NCBI RefSeq assembly: GCF_002994745.2
Contig: NC_037090.1
Location: forward strand, 11,901,501-11,965,500
Reading direction: 5' to 3'
Source of the DNA: Rosa chinensis
Taxonomy: Eukaryota; Streptophyta; Magnoliopsida; Rosales; Rosaceae
DNA length: 64,000 bases
The translations under genes and the position numbers were made by a program. This document shows positions 11,701-23,562 of the stretch, one piece after another; positions within the stretch are counted from its first letter, which is position 1, and the number at the start of each line of letters is the position of its first letter. The notes beneath the pieces were generated by a model, which had not been told where the DNA came from, searched no databases, and saw only the letters and a list, made by a program, of their open reading frames with translations.

Positions 11701-12029
11701 GAACCTAGTGCATCAGTCAAAACTAGGTTGCCATTTCCATGGAGGGTTAGCTTCGAGCGTCTTTCGCTGACAGGCTTATCTCGATTAGGCATCCAGACAA
11801 CTGTTTTGTCGGCACTATTTGTGAACCATATTGAATAACAGGAGGCATTGGCGCCAACTTTGTAAAATCCGCTCGAAAAGGTTCCATTTGGTGAAACCAA
11901 GAAGTTGCTCTCTTCCTCAACTTTCAAGGAGTTCCCTTGCTTTAAGCTTGGCATCCCTTCTAACTGTGCTCGACTCCAAGCAAAGGTTGCTGCAAATAGC
12001 AAAACAAGAATAAACTTGGGAACTTCCAT
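8745..12029 (-). pseudogene. S-domain receptor-like kinase pseudogene, ZmPK1-like (copy B2)
   Basis: A close paralogue of B1, with the same start (MEVPKF...), lectin, S-locus, EGF-like, PAN, membrane and non-RD kinase regions. Comparison with B1 shows four lesions: a 1-bp deletion near 11080 in the EGF/PAN linker, a 905-bp solo LTR inside the PAN region (10074-10978), a 1-bp deletion near 9973-9978, and a 4-bp insertion near 9037-9042 in the kinase domain (after the APE motif, before DVYSYG). Remaining open pieces are 11040-12029, 10979-11139, 9876-10073, 9037-10032 and 8745-9050. The protein also ends at VVELLLE, shorter than B1. It is unlikely to make a functional receptor, but the lectin part could still be translated. 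Confidence 0.9.
10074..10978. mobile_element. Solo LTR inserted in B2
   Basis: The 905-bp insert starts TG and ends CA on the plus strand (TGAAAATACAAGG ... GTACTTACA). It is flanked by the 5-bp duplication TCATA (10069-10073 and 10979-10983), while B1 has the uninterrupted site. No coding domains are present, so this is an LTR left by recombination between two LTRs. On the gene strand its first bases form GTAAGT at the junction, a strong-looking splice donor. Confidence 0.88.
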
Positions 12030-12238
12030 GGTGGATTTTTCTGAAAATACTTTTGCCTTGGAAATGGCAGTTGGCCAATATAGACTTATACGGTAAGCCT
12101 TCTTCAGAATCTGATGGCTTTCTTCAGCCTTCAGGTATCCAAAACGAAATTGAGTTTTTCCAGATCACAATAGATTGATTATGTGGTTCAAATGTTACAT
12201 TATTATGATAATTTGTTTTCTAATAATTTTCTTTTCAT
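12030..12238. other. Upstream region of B2
   Basis: No gene. This is the proximal flank of B2, separated from its continuation at 18381 by copia element C1. Confidence 0.5.
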
Positions 12239-12448
12239 TGTTTAAGGAAAAAAGAGATTCGAGAGAAATTGTAGAGAGAATTGTATGTCATATTATTGAG
12301 AATAGGAGCCCTATATATAGGGATTACAAAGTACTAGTTCTAATGTTACAAGGAATACCAATCAGTGTAGGATTGGGAAATCTAGAACCTTTTCTCCTAT
12401 TGCTACTCCTAGTTTGATAAGGCACACTAAATCGATATTCCTTCAACA
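12239..12448 (-). repeat. 3' LTR of copia C1
   Basis: It starts TGTTTAAGG and ends CCTTCAACA. It contains the palindromic TATA-type box CCCTATATATAGGG. The purine tract complement CTCCCCCTTG follows directly at 12449. Confidence 0.93.
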
Positions 12449-12493
12449 CTCCCCCTTGTGCCGCTCAAACTTGGTGGTGACGCTTCATCTGTT

Positions 12494-12575
12494 GCCTCAT
12501 TAAAAACCCTGCCAGGTAACAAAAACCCTGTGGGACAAAAATAACCCTGGTCGAAGGACAAAAAGAGCACAACAC
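12494..12575 (-). other. 3' structured module of C1
   Basis: A conserved non-coding block between pol and the purine tract. CCAGG (12512-12516) can pair with CCTGG (12546-12550) around an inner CCC-TGT-GGG hairpin. C2 and C3 carry the same block with different but still complementary arms. Confidence 0.6.
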
Positions 12576-12646
12576 GTCCTTCACTCTTCGAGATCGAACA
12601 TGTAGACATCATAACTCCCCCTGATGTCGATATCTCCCCCTGATTG

Positions 12647-15600
12647 CTACAATCGTGGGAGTTCAGATAATTTTCTCAATCCGATGCTCCTTACATGTTT
12701 CTCGAAGGTGGATTTAGGTAACGACTTAGTGAATAAGTCCGCTACATTATCCTCTGATCGGATTTGATTCACTTCAATCTTTAGAAGTGCTTGTTGTTGC
12801 TGATTATAAAAGAATTTAGGCGATATATGCTTGGTGTTGTCACCCTTGATGAAATCTAACTTTATTTGCTCAATACAAGCTGCATTATCCTCATAAATGC
12901 ATGTAGGTTCATCTATGGTAGACTTCAAACCACAACTTCCTTGAATATGTCTAATTACAGACCTTAGCCATATGCATTCACGCACTGCTTCATGTAGAGC
13001 AATAATCTCTGCATGATTTGAGGAAGTAGCAATAAGGGTCTGTTTCGTAGACCTCCAAGATATCGCAGTGCTTCCCATGGTAAAGACATAACCCGTTTGG
13101 GAGCGACCTTTGTGAGGGTCAGAGAGGTACCCTGCATCAGCAAAACCCATCAAGACATCATTGTCGTTTTGATGGAGGGGGATAGGGTGAGGCCGGCCAC
13201 CCCTGGTGGTGGTGACGGCGTTGGTGGCAACATGGCTGGCCACCTTGTCATGGTGGACGGTGGCTCCATACCTAATGGGGTCCGATCCCATTCTTCTGTC
13301 ATTCCTCTTCTCTCTGTATGGATAAAATAGGCCCATATCAATCGTACCTCTTAGGTATCGAAAGATTGTCTTTACACCAATCTAATGGCTACGTGTTGGC
13401 GCAGAGCTATGTCTAGCTAACAAGTTCACTGCGAATGAGATGTCTGGTCTTGTGAATTGAGCTAAGTACAATAATGCGCCTATTGCACTTGAATAGGGCA
13501 CTTCTGCCTCTAATAGCTCTTCGTCCTCATCCTTTGGACGAAACGGATCTTTTCCTGGCTCAAGACTACGACCGATCATGTGAGTACTCACAGGCTTTGC
13601 TTTATCTTCATTAAAGCGCCTTAAGATTTTCTGAGTATATGCAGACTGATGGATCAAAATCCCATCACTACGGTGCTCGAGTTCTAAACCGAGACAAAAC
13701 CGTGTTTTCCCAAGATCTTTCATCTCAAATTCGGATTTCAAGTATTTAGCAGTTTCCTTTAACTCATATAGAGTTCCAATTAGGTTCATGTCATCGACAT
13801 AAACTGCTACGATTGCAAATCCGGAACTTGTTCTTTTAATGAACACGCATGGGCATATTTCATTATTAATATATCCCTTCCCAATCGAGTAGTCACTTAG
13901 ACGGTTATACCACATCCGTCCGGATTGTTTTAATCCATATAGTGAGCGTTTTAATCTTATTGAAAACGCGCTCCGTGGTTTAGAGCCACTTGATTTGGGT
14001 AATTGAAGTCCATCTGGAACCTTCATATATATCTCTGAATCTAGATCCCCATAGAGATATGCTGTGACCACACCCATAAGCTGCATGTTAAGTTTTTCGG
14101 AAACTACCAAACTAACAAGGTAGCGGAACGTTATAACGTCCATTACGGGAGAATATGTCTCCTCGTAGTCGATTCCAGGGCGTTGTGAGAAACCTTGCTC
14201 CACGAGGCGGGCTTTATATCTAACCACCTCATTTTTCTCATTACGCTTTCTAACAAAGACCCATTTATGGCCAACAGGTTTTACATCTGGGGGTGTCTAC
14301 GTTATAGGCCCAAATACCTGTCTCTTTGCTAGTGAGTCCAATTCAGCCTGGATCGCATCTTTCCATTTAGGCCAATCCGCTCTTCGTTGACATTCTTCGA
14401 CAGAGCGAGGTTCGATGTCATCATATTCTATAATTCCTTGTGCAACATGATATGCAAATGCTTCATCAATTGCCATAGAATTTCTATCCATCATCTCATG
14501 TACACTAGTGTAATTCATTGAGATCTCTCTATTCTCTGGAGTTGGTTCTGACATTGGAGAGTCCCCCAATGATGTCTCTTGGACATAACCATAATCCGGA
14601 ATGTTCTCATGAGATGGATTATTTACATCGATGATTAATGGATTATTTTGTGCCAAACTCGCTTTCTTTCTTGGGCGAGAATCCATCGAACCTATGGGCC
14701 TCCCGCGCTTCCTGGAGGGAGCCGTGAGCCTAGCCACAACGTCACCAAGGTTGGGAACGTTGGCGCCATGCTCATGTACTCTTGAGGTGGGGTCATGTCC
14801 TCTAATTTTAGGGACATCAATCCTTGCAGGCACGTTTGCAGCAGGTATGTGTGATCTCGTCACTTTAGCGATATCAGAAAACGCATCAGGCATCGATTCT
14901 GCTACGTTCTGAAGATCGAGAATTCTCCGCACTTCAATTTCGGACTGTGCGGTTCGGGGATCAAGATGAGACAGAGTGGGGACAGACCACGACAATTCCT
15001 GTCGTTCCTGTTGAACATTCATGTTCTTATCTCCCCCTAACGACGGGAAGACCGTCTCATCGAAGTGACAATCCGCAAATCTAGCGGTAAAGAGATCGCC
15101 TGTCAAGGGTTCTATATAGCGGACAATTGTTGGAGAATCATATCCAACATAAATGCCTAATCGTCTTTGAGGACTCATTTTAGTACGCTGTGGCGGCGCA
15201 ATTGGCACATAAACTGCACACCCAAATATGCATAAGTGTGAGACATCAGGCTCATACCCAGTCACCATCTGGGACGCAGAAAAAGGTTGAGTGGCAGTGG
15301 GCCTCAGACGAATAAGCACAGCTGCATGCAATATTGCATAGCCCCAAGCAGAAATAGAGAGATTGGTGCGCATTACCAATGCCCTAGCAACCATTTGTAG
15401 TAGTTTAATGGCGGCTTCTGCGAGACCATTTTGGGTGTGAACATGAGGAACTGGATGTTCAACTTCAATCCCAATGGACATGCAATAATCATCAAAATTC
15501 TTTGATGTAAACTCCCCAGCATTGTCTAATTTAATAGGATGATCAGGGTGGTGAGCCCTTAACTTAATAATCTGGGTGAGGAGTTTAGCAAATGCAGCGT

Positions 15601-16332
15601 TCCTAGTGGACAATAGCATGACATGTGACCAGCGTGTCGATGCATCAACCAACACCATAAAATATCGAAATGGTCCGCATGGTGGTTGAATAGGTCCACA
15701 AATATCACCTTGAATTCTTTGCAAGAATGGTATATTTTCTTTAGTGTCCTTTGCATAGGATGGTCTCGATCCTAGTTTTGCTAAAGAGCAGGCTTTGCAG
15801 AACGAATGATGGGCTTTAGAAACAACCAATGAGGATTTTGGTTGAGCCACGAAGTCACAATTGACTTTAGAAGTAAAATTTGGAGATGAAGGAGCCTTGG
15901 TGGCGTCAATGCCACCCTGATGCCGCAGGGGGATGGCGGCGCCAGCAAAGGGTGGCCGGATATGGGGGTGAACGGAGCCGTGAGGCTCAGGGACTCCTTC
16001 GGTGTCCAAAAACTGACTTTTACTTCTTTTCGTTCTGAAAAATGGATGTCCGTGTAAAGTCTTTAATATACGGATCATCATATCACGACCTAAATGTCCC
16101 AAACGGTCGTGCCAAAGCCTATATGTGTCGGAATCCCATAAATCATCCCTAATAACATGATTGGATTCAATTATTCGAATAGTGGTTGCATACAACCCAC
16201 TAGATCGACACATAAGTTTCTCTAAGACTCTTTTATTTCCGTAGTCATTAGAGGTGATGCAAAGGAACTCATGTCCATTCTTACAATGCGTTTCCGCATG
16301 AAAACCATTGGCTCTTATATCTTTTAAGTAAT
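12647..16332 (-). pseudogene. Copia C1 pol (integrase, RT, RNase H) with two in-frame stops
   Basis: One continuous reading frame of about 1,230 codons is interrupted only by two TAG stops, at 14297-14299 (start of RT) and 13382-13384 (a Trp position in C3, before RNase H). It contains the pre-integrase motif LWHDRLGHLG, integrase with GDICGPIQPP and LDNAGEF, RT with the YVDD motif, and RNase H ending in ADLFTKSLP. The protease region present in C3 is missing upstream of about 16332. A variable Pro/Gly-rich stretch sits in the integrase N-terminus and another before RNase H. The copy cannot make full-length enzyme without readthrough. Confidence 0.88.
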
Positions 16333-16445
16333 CGATACTTTATTAATAATAGCCAATGATTACATCAAAGTTCTGTGACCATAATCTAATCCAAAGTAAA
16401 ATCAAACATTAGACAAATTGTAGTCACTCAATTCGTTCGGTAATT

Positions 16446-16548
16446 TCAATTAAATATGACCAGGGAAGTAGAGAGAGATGTCGGTGGAGCGAAGCTCTCT
16501 TAAGTACCACTAATCTCAATTACTTTCCTAGACATCATACTTAATTGA
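16446..16548 (-). other. Conserved long stem-loop of copia C1
   Basis: The arm 16446-16470 is complementary to 16521-16548 with small bulges. The tip contains GAGC-GAA-GCTC. Equivalent structures occur in C2 and C3. Here the structure lies between gag and pol. Confidence 0.6.
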
Positions 16549-16639
16549 GTACGCCTAGAGGAAAAGAGATAATCCAATAAGTCAATTTATTGATTAAGGC
16601 ATAATTGCCATTACATAATTCTTGGAAATTAAAAGACTA

Positions 16640-17328
16640 TTCTAAATAAAAATCTGCGGCATTCTATTTTCATCGCCAGATTTAAAGTCTTTCATAGCTC
16701 GATATCTTGATCACTATTGATCGGGTACTCCTTAAAATATCATGAAGAGGATGCTCTCTTGATTGAGGTGTATTGGCACAATACATATGGTCTCTAGGAC
16801 CAATGGCATTGGAATAGTGTTACCATGGCCAAAAGTGGCGCCATGGATTCCAATCCTTATACCCTCAACGTCATGACCCCTATGGTCATGTTAGGGTTTT
16901 CTCAATCAATTTGTTCTTTTGTGTTTTTCACAATCATGCATCAATAATATGATGTAGAGAGCCTCCGAACAATATTTCATAACTCTTTCAAAGTTTAGGG
17001 AAGCGGATATTATTCCATTATGCTTCTAAGTCCGGAAAATTGTGAATGTTACTAAAACGTTCACGAGGCGCAACCCAAATGTTGTTAGTGTTATCCTCAT
17101 TCATGTACTCAAACTGGAGGGCCATCTTCATGTGGCGCTTCATCAGGGTAAATGCCCTGGAATTATCTATCTCAGTTTGAGGGCCTTGAGTGGTTCTTTT
17201 AGAATAAGACTCCTGGATTGTAGGCAATAAATCAAGGGCAATTAGGTGGAGCTCAACATTTTGAGTCCACATGAAAATTATGTGCCCGTAGAATCCAATG
17301 GAGTAAAATCGAGCTCGTTCAAGTCTTA
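16640..17328 (-). pseudogene. Copia C1 gag remnant
   Basis: Degenerate gag similar to the gag regions of C2 and C3. The clearest piece is 17018-17272 (WTQNVELHLIALDLL, compare WTQDVKLHLTANKM in C3). The start codon seen in C2 and C3 is lost and several frames are needed. I recognised no zinc knuckle. Confidence 0.65.
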
Positions 17329-17486
17329 AATCCTAAAAAGGAAAGCAAGAACGTATTAGTTTCGGAGTCAATGCTTCCACGAAAACTAATATGAGATTTC
17401 TGAGCAGTAATGCTACCAAGAATTCGATTTCCAAGAAATTTGGATTAGACCGAAACAATGATGTTTGAATGGTCAAAATAGATGCT

Positions 17487-17611
17487 CACGAACTCTCTTA
17501 GTCCGTAGCTTACGAACGCTCTTAGTTCGTTAAATCGATGCTTAAGGACGCTCTTAGTCCGAAGTCTTACGAACGCTCTTAGTTCGTTAATTGCGTGAAT
17601 CCCCACGATTC
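17487..17611 (-). other. Leader hairpin array of copia C1
   Basis: Four repeats of the form stem-GCTCTTA-stem are seen. Perfect ones are ACGAAC/GTTCGT at 17512-17530 and 17569-17587, and GGAC/GTCC at 17546-17560. A variant at 17487-17508 pairs with a G-U on the RNA strand. A further GAATC-CCCAC-GATTC hairpin follows. Confidence 0.6.
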
Positions 17612-18160
17612 CGCTTTTCAAGAATCGAACCCACGTTATAAGAAAGGTGGGATGTAGAAGAAAGGAGGTTGCAAGTCCCCGAAGAAAAAGAAGGAGAAAT
17701 TAAAATTCAGAAAACAGGAACTTTAATTTAAAAACTTACTTGTTGAAAATTCGGAGCAGATTCTGTTCTGAACAGCTTGTACTTCGATTGGTGTACAGAT
17801 CTCAATATAACTCCGATAAGGCTGAAATTCGGAGGTTATATGGGAGAGACATAGACGAACAACTTTGATGAAGAAAGTTTTTCGATCTGAGCTTCCGAAC
17901 TAGACGTTTCGAGGCTTGAAAGAAGACGGATGTGCACAGGAACGAGAAAAAGATGCAGTGGGTGTGCGTTGGCTTGTTTGCGCAGCAGGGATGCTTCGGT
18001 GGCAGCAGGCTGGAACGCAGGGCTGCAGGGAGGGGGCAGCAGGGGCTGCTGTGCAAGGTTGCAAACGCACGGGCGCGCAGACTGCAGCGAAGGCTCGGCT
18101 AGCTCGGGCTAGGGGCTGCTTTGTGAATGAGTTTTGGTTTTCTGTTTTGTGGTTAGAGTC
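17612..18160. other. Leader of copia C1
   Basis: Non-coding leader next to the 5' LTR, with a GC-rich GCAGGG-type low-complexity part (about 17930-18110) that is echoed in C2. I assign no gene to its short open frames. Confidence 0.5.
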
Positions 18161-18172
18161 GTGCTGATAACG
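18161..18172 (-). promoter_or_regulatory. Putative primer binding site of C1
   Basis: Directly inside the 5' LTR, the RNA strand reads CGTTATCAGCAC. The same sequence abuts the 5' LTR in C2 and C3. It lacks the TGG start expected for priming by a tRNA 3' CCA end. Confidence 0.5.
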
Positions 18173-18380
18173 TGTTAAGGTAAAAAGAGATTCGAGAGAA
18201 ATTTTAGAGAGAATTGTATGTCATATTATTGAGAATAGGAGCCCTATATATAGGGATTACAGAGTACTAGTTCTAATGTTACAAGGAATACCAATCCGTG
18301 TAGGATTGGGAATTCTAGAACATTTTCTCCTATTGCTCTCCTAGTTTGATAAGGCACACTAAACCGATATTCCTTCAACA
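18173..18380 (-). repeat. 5' LTR of copia C1
   Basis: 208 bp, starting TGTTAAGG and ending CCTTCAACA. It contains CCCTATATATAGGG and is followed by the TTCAT duplication. Confidence 0.93.
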
Positions 18381-18598
18381 TTCATGAATTTATGAGATTC
18401 AATGACTCGGTCATGTTTGCCAGCTCTGTTTGAAACATGCTTTGCACAATGAAATATAAAATGGAGTCTTTTCTTTCCGTTGTGTGGTGTTTGGATAGAG
18501 CTACGTATATCCCATCAACACTGCATTATAGGCTTGTGATTCTCAACCCAGTTAACTTTGCACGTTTATTATCTTATGACTCAAATACAAAACATATC
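18381..18598. other. Original B2 upstream flank
   Basis: No gene. It resembles 8090-8260 upstream of B1 and shows the pre-insertion continuity across C1. Confidence 0.55.
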
Positions 18599-19209
18599 TA
18601 TTGGAGAGAAAAGATCCCACATTGGAAAAGTGACAAATAAAATATAACTTATAAGTCGATGGATCTCACCCAATTGTACCGAGGGCTTTTGTAATCAAAA
18701 CTCAACACCTAATAGGTGATTAAGTTGGGATAGTATCGCTACATTGGTGGACCACGGATCACGTTTGTCGCTGTTTAACATGGTATCAGGGCGGGTCCTT
18801 CTCCAATTACGTCTCCACGTAGGCACGTATCATGAGCCCAAATTGAGGTTCCTTGTATTGCAACCAAAATATTCCGATTGGATTATTACCAAGTGTCTAA
18901 TGTGGGCCTTGGATTGTATTGACCAAGTCTCATATCAGAGACTTGTGTCCCAATTTTCAATGTGGGAATTGGATTAATTAATTTCACGTGCTAACCTAGA
19001 GTTAGGTTGCACGTGAGGGGGCATATTGGAGAGGAAAAATCTCACATTGGAAAAGTGACAAATAAAATATAACTTATAAGTGGGTGGATCTCACCAAATT
19101 GTACCGAGGTCTTTTGTAATTAAAACTCAACACCTAACAGGTGGTTAAGTTGGTCAGGACAGTATCGGTACAATGGTGGACCACAGGCCACACTTGTCGC
19201 TGTTTAACA
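18599..19209 (+). mobile_element. TRIM (terminal-repeat retrotransposon in miniature)
   Basis: The 611-bp element has two direct LTR-like repeats of 182 bp (18599-18780) and 186 bp (19024-19209). TGGTATCAGGGC (18781-18792), a near match to the initiator-Met priming site, directly follows the first repeat. A purine tract GTGAGGGGG (about 19012-19020) precedes the second. The target duplication is ATATC (18594-18598 and 19210-19214). The internal region of about 243 bp has no coding capacity, as is usual for TRIMs. Both repeats begin TATTGG rather than TG and end TTTAACA. It must rely on enzymes from other elements. Confidence 0.9.
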
Positions 19210-19255
19210 ATATCGGATTCTGTAATTTATTTTTTGCAAAAAAAAAAAAAACAAT

Positions 19256-19473
19256 TGTTTAAGAATAAAGGATTCAAGAGAGATTGAAGATAGAATTGTG
19301 TATTCATTATTAAGAATATGAGCCATATATATAGGGATTACAAAGTACATGTTCTAATGTTATAAGGAAAACTATTCCGAATAGGACTAGGAATTATAGA
19401 ACATTCTCTCCTATTACAATCATGGAACTAATCCTAGTTTGATTAGGCACACATAAGTCGATTTCCTTCAACA
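19256..19473 (-). repeat. 3' LTR of copia C2
   Basis: It starts TGTTTAAGAATAAA and ends TTCCTTCAACA. A TATATATAGGG box lies near 19326. Confidence 0.93.
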
Positions 19474-19514
19474 CTCCCCCTTGTGCCGCTCAAACTTGGT
19501 GGTGACGCTTCATC

Positions 19515-19590
19515 CGTTGCCTCGTTAAAAACCTTGCTCGAGTGAAAAACCTTGTGGGATAAAAACAAGCTCGAGGAGGAGAAAAAAAGT
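19515..19590 (-). other. 3' structured module of C2
   Basis: Same position and framing sequence as in C1, but with arms CTCGAG (19537-19542) and CTCGAG (19570-19575), a fully changed yet complementary pair. Confidence 0.6.
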
Positions 19591-19732
19591 ACAACACATT
19601 ATTCACTCTTCGAGATCGAACATGTAGACATCATAATTCCCCCTGATGTCGATATCTCCCCCTGATTGCTACAATCGTGGGAGTTCGGATAACTTTCTCA
19701 ATTCGATGCTCTTATGTTTCTCGAATGTGGAT

Positions 19733-22700
19733 TTAGGTAGCGGACTTAGTGAATAAGTCCGCTACATTATCCTCTGATCGGATTTGATTCAATTCAATCT
19801 TTAGAAGTGATTGTTGTTGCTGATTATAAAAGAATTTAGGCGATATATGCTTGGTGTTGTCACCCTTGATGAAACCTAACTTCATTGGCTCAATACAAGC
19901 TGCATTATCCTCATAAATGTATGGTTCATCCGTGGTAGACTTCAAACCACAACTTTCTCTAATAAGTCTAATTATAGACGTTAGCCATATATGTTTGTGC
20001 ACAGCTTCATATAGAGCAATAATCTCTGCATGAGTTGAGAAAGTAGCAACAAGGGTCTGTTTTGTAGATCTCCAAGATATCGCAGTGCTTCCCATGGTAA
20101 AGACATAACCCGTACGGAAGCGACCTTTGTGAGGGTCAGAGAGGTACCCTGCATCAGCAAAACCCATCAAAACATCATTGTCGTTTTGATGGAGGGAAGG
20201 AGGAGGATGGCACTGGCCACCATGGACGGCGGCATTATGACTTATGGGGTCCGATCCCATTCTTCCGTCATTCCTTTTCTCTCTGTAGGGATAAAACAAG
20301 CCCATATCTATCGTACCTTTTAAGTATCGAAAGATTGTCTTTACACCAATTCAATGGCAACACGTTGGTGCAGGGCTACTTCTAGCCAACAAGTTCATAA
20401 CAAATGAGGTGTCCGGTCTTGTATTGTGTTAAGTACAATAATGCGCCTATTGCACTTAGGTAAGACACTTCTACCAATTAATACGTCTTCGTCATCATCC
20501 CTAGGACGAAACGTATCCCTTTTAGGGTCAAGACTACTGACGGCCATGGGAGTGCATCTTGACTTTACCAAAATGCCAAAGCATTCATTGACACGGTATA
20601 CAAGTTCTAAATCTAGTAAAAAACCATGTACTCCCAAGGTTCTTCATCTCAAACTCGGATTTCAAGTGTTCAACAGTTTCCCTTAACTCTCAAGGGTTCC
20701 AATTATATTTATCAACATAAACCGCAACAATTGCAAATTCGGAACTTGTCATGGAAACGCGCGGGCATAGTTCATCATATCTTGTCCCAATCAAGTAGTC
20801 ACTTTGGTGAGCGTTTCAACCTCATTGCAAACGTGCTTCGTGGTCTAGAGCCACTTGATTTGGGTAAATGAAGTCTACAAGAACCTTTAATATATTCTGT
20901 ATCTAGATCCCCATAAAGATACGTAGTGACCACATTCGTAAGCTGCATGTTCAGTAATTTGGAAACTACTAAACTGACAAGGTAGTGGAGTGCAATGACA
21001 TCCAGTACGAGAGAATATGTCTTCTCATAGTCGATTCCATGTCGTTTTGTGAGAATTCTTGCGCCATAAGGAGAGATTACCATCTCTTTTTCTCATCACG
21101 CTATCTAACGAAGACCTATTAATGTCAACAGGTTTTATGTTAGGAGGTGTTGGCATATCAGGCCCAAAATACTTCAGCTTCATTAGTGAATCCAATTCAA
21201 CTTGGATCACATCTTTCCATTTAGGCCAATCTGCTATTCGTTGACATTCTTCGACAGAGCGAGGTTCGATATCATCATATTCTATAATTCCTTTTACAAC
21301 ATGATATGCAAATGCATCATCAATAGCAAGATAATTTATATCCATCATCTCATGTACACTAGTGTAATTTATGGAGATCTCTCTATTCTCTGGAATTGGT
21401 TTTGACATTGGAGCGTTCCCCAATGATGTCTCTTGGACATAACCATAATCCGAAATATCCTCATGAGATGGATTTTGAATATCAATGATCAATGGATCAA
21501 GTTGTGCCAAACTCGCTCTCTTCCTAGGGCGAGAATCCATCGGACCTATGGGTCTCTTATGCTATCTAGCGAAACCCATGGCCTATGACCCCATTATGCC
21601 ACCTTGTGGCATCACAATACCACCATCCATAGTGGTGGTGCCGTGCCCATCTCCTCTAGGTGGCTCCATGTCCTCTTATAGGGACATCAATACTTGCAAG
21701 CATGTTTGCAGCTGGTATATGTGATCTCGTCACTTTTAGGGGATCAAGATGAGACATAGTGGGGACAAACCACGATAATTCATGTCGTTCCTGTTGAACG
21801 TTGACGTTCTAATCTCCACCTAACGACGAGAAGACTGTCTCATCAAAGTGATAATCCTCAAATCTAGCGGTAAAGAGATCGCCTATCAAGGTTCTACATA
21901 GCGGACTTATAGTTGCAGATTTATATCCAACACAAATATGCATTCGTTGTAATGAGCCATTTTGATGTGCTGTGGCGCTTCGATTGGCACATAAACCGCA
22001 CACTCAAATATGCATAAGGACGAGATATTAGGCTCGCCCCCAGTCACTAGCTGTAACGCAAATAAAGGTTAAGTGGCTCTGGGTCGTAGTCTCGTAGACA
22101 AATTTGCATAGCTGCTTGCGATATTGCATAACCCCAAGCGGAAATATTGGTGCGCATTACCAAATGTCTGAGTTACCATCGTAGTCGTTAAATGGTGGCT
22201 TTTTCGGGAGGCCATTGTGGTGTGTACATGGGAATATGATGCCTAATATCAATCCCCAATGATATGCAATAGTCATCGAAAATTTTCGATGTAAACTCTC
22301 TAGCATTATCAAGTCTAATGGACTGAATGACATGATCCGGGTAGTGAACCTGTAGCCATACGATTTGGGCAAGGAGTTTATCATAAGCAGCATGACGAGT
22401 GGACGATAGCGCGACACATGACCAGCGTGCCCGCACATCAACCAACACCATAAAATATCTAAACAGTCTGCAAGTTGTTTGAATCGATCCACAGAATCCC
22501 TTGTATTCTATGCAAAAATGGAATTATTTCCTTAGTATCCTTTGAATAGGATGGTCTCGATCCTAATTTTGCTAAAGAGTAGGCTTTGCAGAATGAAATA
22601 TGGGCTTTAGAAACAACCAATGAGGATTTTGGTTGATTCATGAAGTCACAAGTGACTTCAGAAGTAACAAGAGAAGGCGAATTAGAGGGTCTGGCGTCAA

Positions 22701-23153
22701 TGCCATATAGTGGCCGCAGGGTATAGGTGGTGTCGGCCATGTGTGGTCAGTTTTGCATAGTCATGGCGCCGTGAGGCGTAGGTGCAGCTCCTCGAACCAA
22801 TTTTTGGTTCTTACTTCTCTTCGTTCTGAAGAATGGATGTCCATGTGAAGTCTTTAACATACGGATCATCATATCACGACCTGGGTGTCCCAAACGGTCA
22901 TGTCAAAGCCTATATGTGTCAGAATCACATAGGTCATCTCTCATAACATGGTTGGATTCAATGATGCAAATAGTAGTTGCATACAACCCACTAGAGCACA
23001 CATAAGTTTCTCTAAGACTCGTTTATGTCCGTAGTCATCAGAGGTGATGCAAAGGAACTCTTTTTCATTCTCACAATGTATTTCCACATAAAAACCATTG
23101 GCTCTTAAACCTTTGAAATAATAAAGTTCGAATTTAAGATATGTCCAAGACAT
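19733..23153 (-). pseudogene. Copia C2 pol, heavily degraded
   Basis: Pieces of integrase, RT and RNase H remain in order but in several frames: RNase H 19733-20305, RT pieces 20395-20637 and 20799-21083, the RT linker 21025-21540, integrase core pieces 21809-22003 and 22157-22492, a pre-integrase Cys/His piece 22459-22740 and the N-terminal part 22941-23153. Many small indels separate them and much of the RT active-site region is gone. The protease is missing, as in C1. Confidence 0.85.
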
Positions 23154-23282
23154 CAGATAAAATAAATCGACACTTTATTAATAAAATAGCCAATGATTAC
23201 ATCAAAGTTTCGTGACCATTATCTAATCCAAAGAAAAATTAAATTTTAGACAAATCGTAGTCACTCAATCCGTTGGGTAACT

Positions 23283-23385
23283 CCAATTAAATATGACCAG
23301 GAAAGTAGGAAGAGATGTCGGTGGAGCGAGGCTCACTTAAATACCACTAATCTCAAACTAGTTTCCTAGACATCATACTCAATTG
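23283..23385 (-). other. Conserved long stem-loop of copia C2
   Basis: The arm 23283-23307 pairs with 23358-23385. The tip has GAGC-GAG-GCTC. As in C1 it lies between gag and pol. Confidence 0.6.
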
Positions 23386-23562
23386 GATGAGCCTGGTGAG
23401 AGAGTGAATCCAATAAGTCATTTTATTGATTAAGGCATAATTGCCATTACATAATTCTTGGAAAAGTTAAAAGACTATTCTAAATAAAAATTTGCGGCAT
23501 TTTGTATTCATCGTCAGATTTAAAGTCTTTTTGAACTCGATGTCTTTATCACTATGATGCGG

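Larger units (their letters stand above)
12239..18380 (-). mobile_element. Ty1-copia retrotransposon C1 (degenerate, complete ends)
   Basis: A 6142-bp element bounded by LTRs of 210 bp (12239-12448) and 208 bp (18173-18380), each starting TG and ending CA. The target duplication is TTCAT (12234-12238 and 18381-18385). Reading on the minus strand, the order is 5' LTR, priming site, leader, gag remnant, stem-loop, pol, purine tract, 3' LTR. The LTRs differ at several positions and in length, so it is older than C3. The gene order PR/INT, RT, RNase H identifies it as copia. Confidence 0.95.

Noticed and set aside
17916..18167. Overlapping GC-rich open frames (Gly/Ala-rich)
   Set aside because: They lie in the copia C1 leader in low-complexity GCAGGG-type sequence, with a degraded counterpart in C2.
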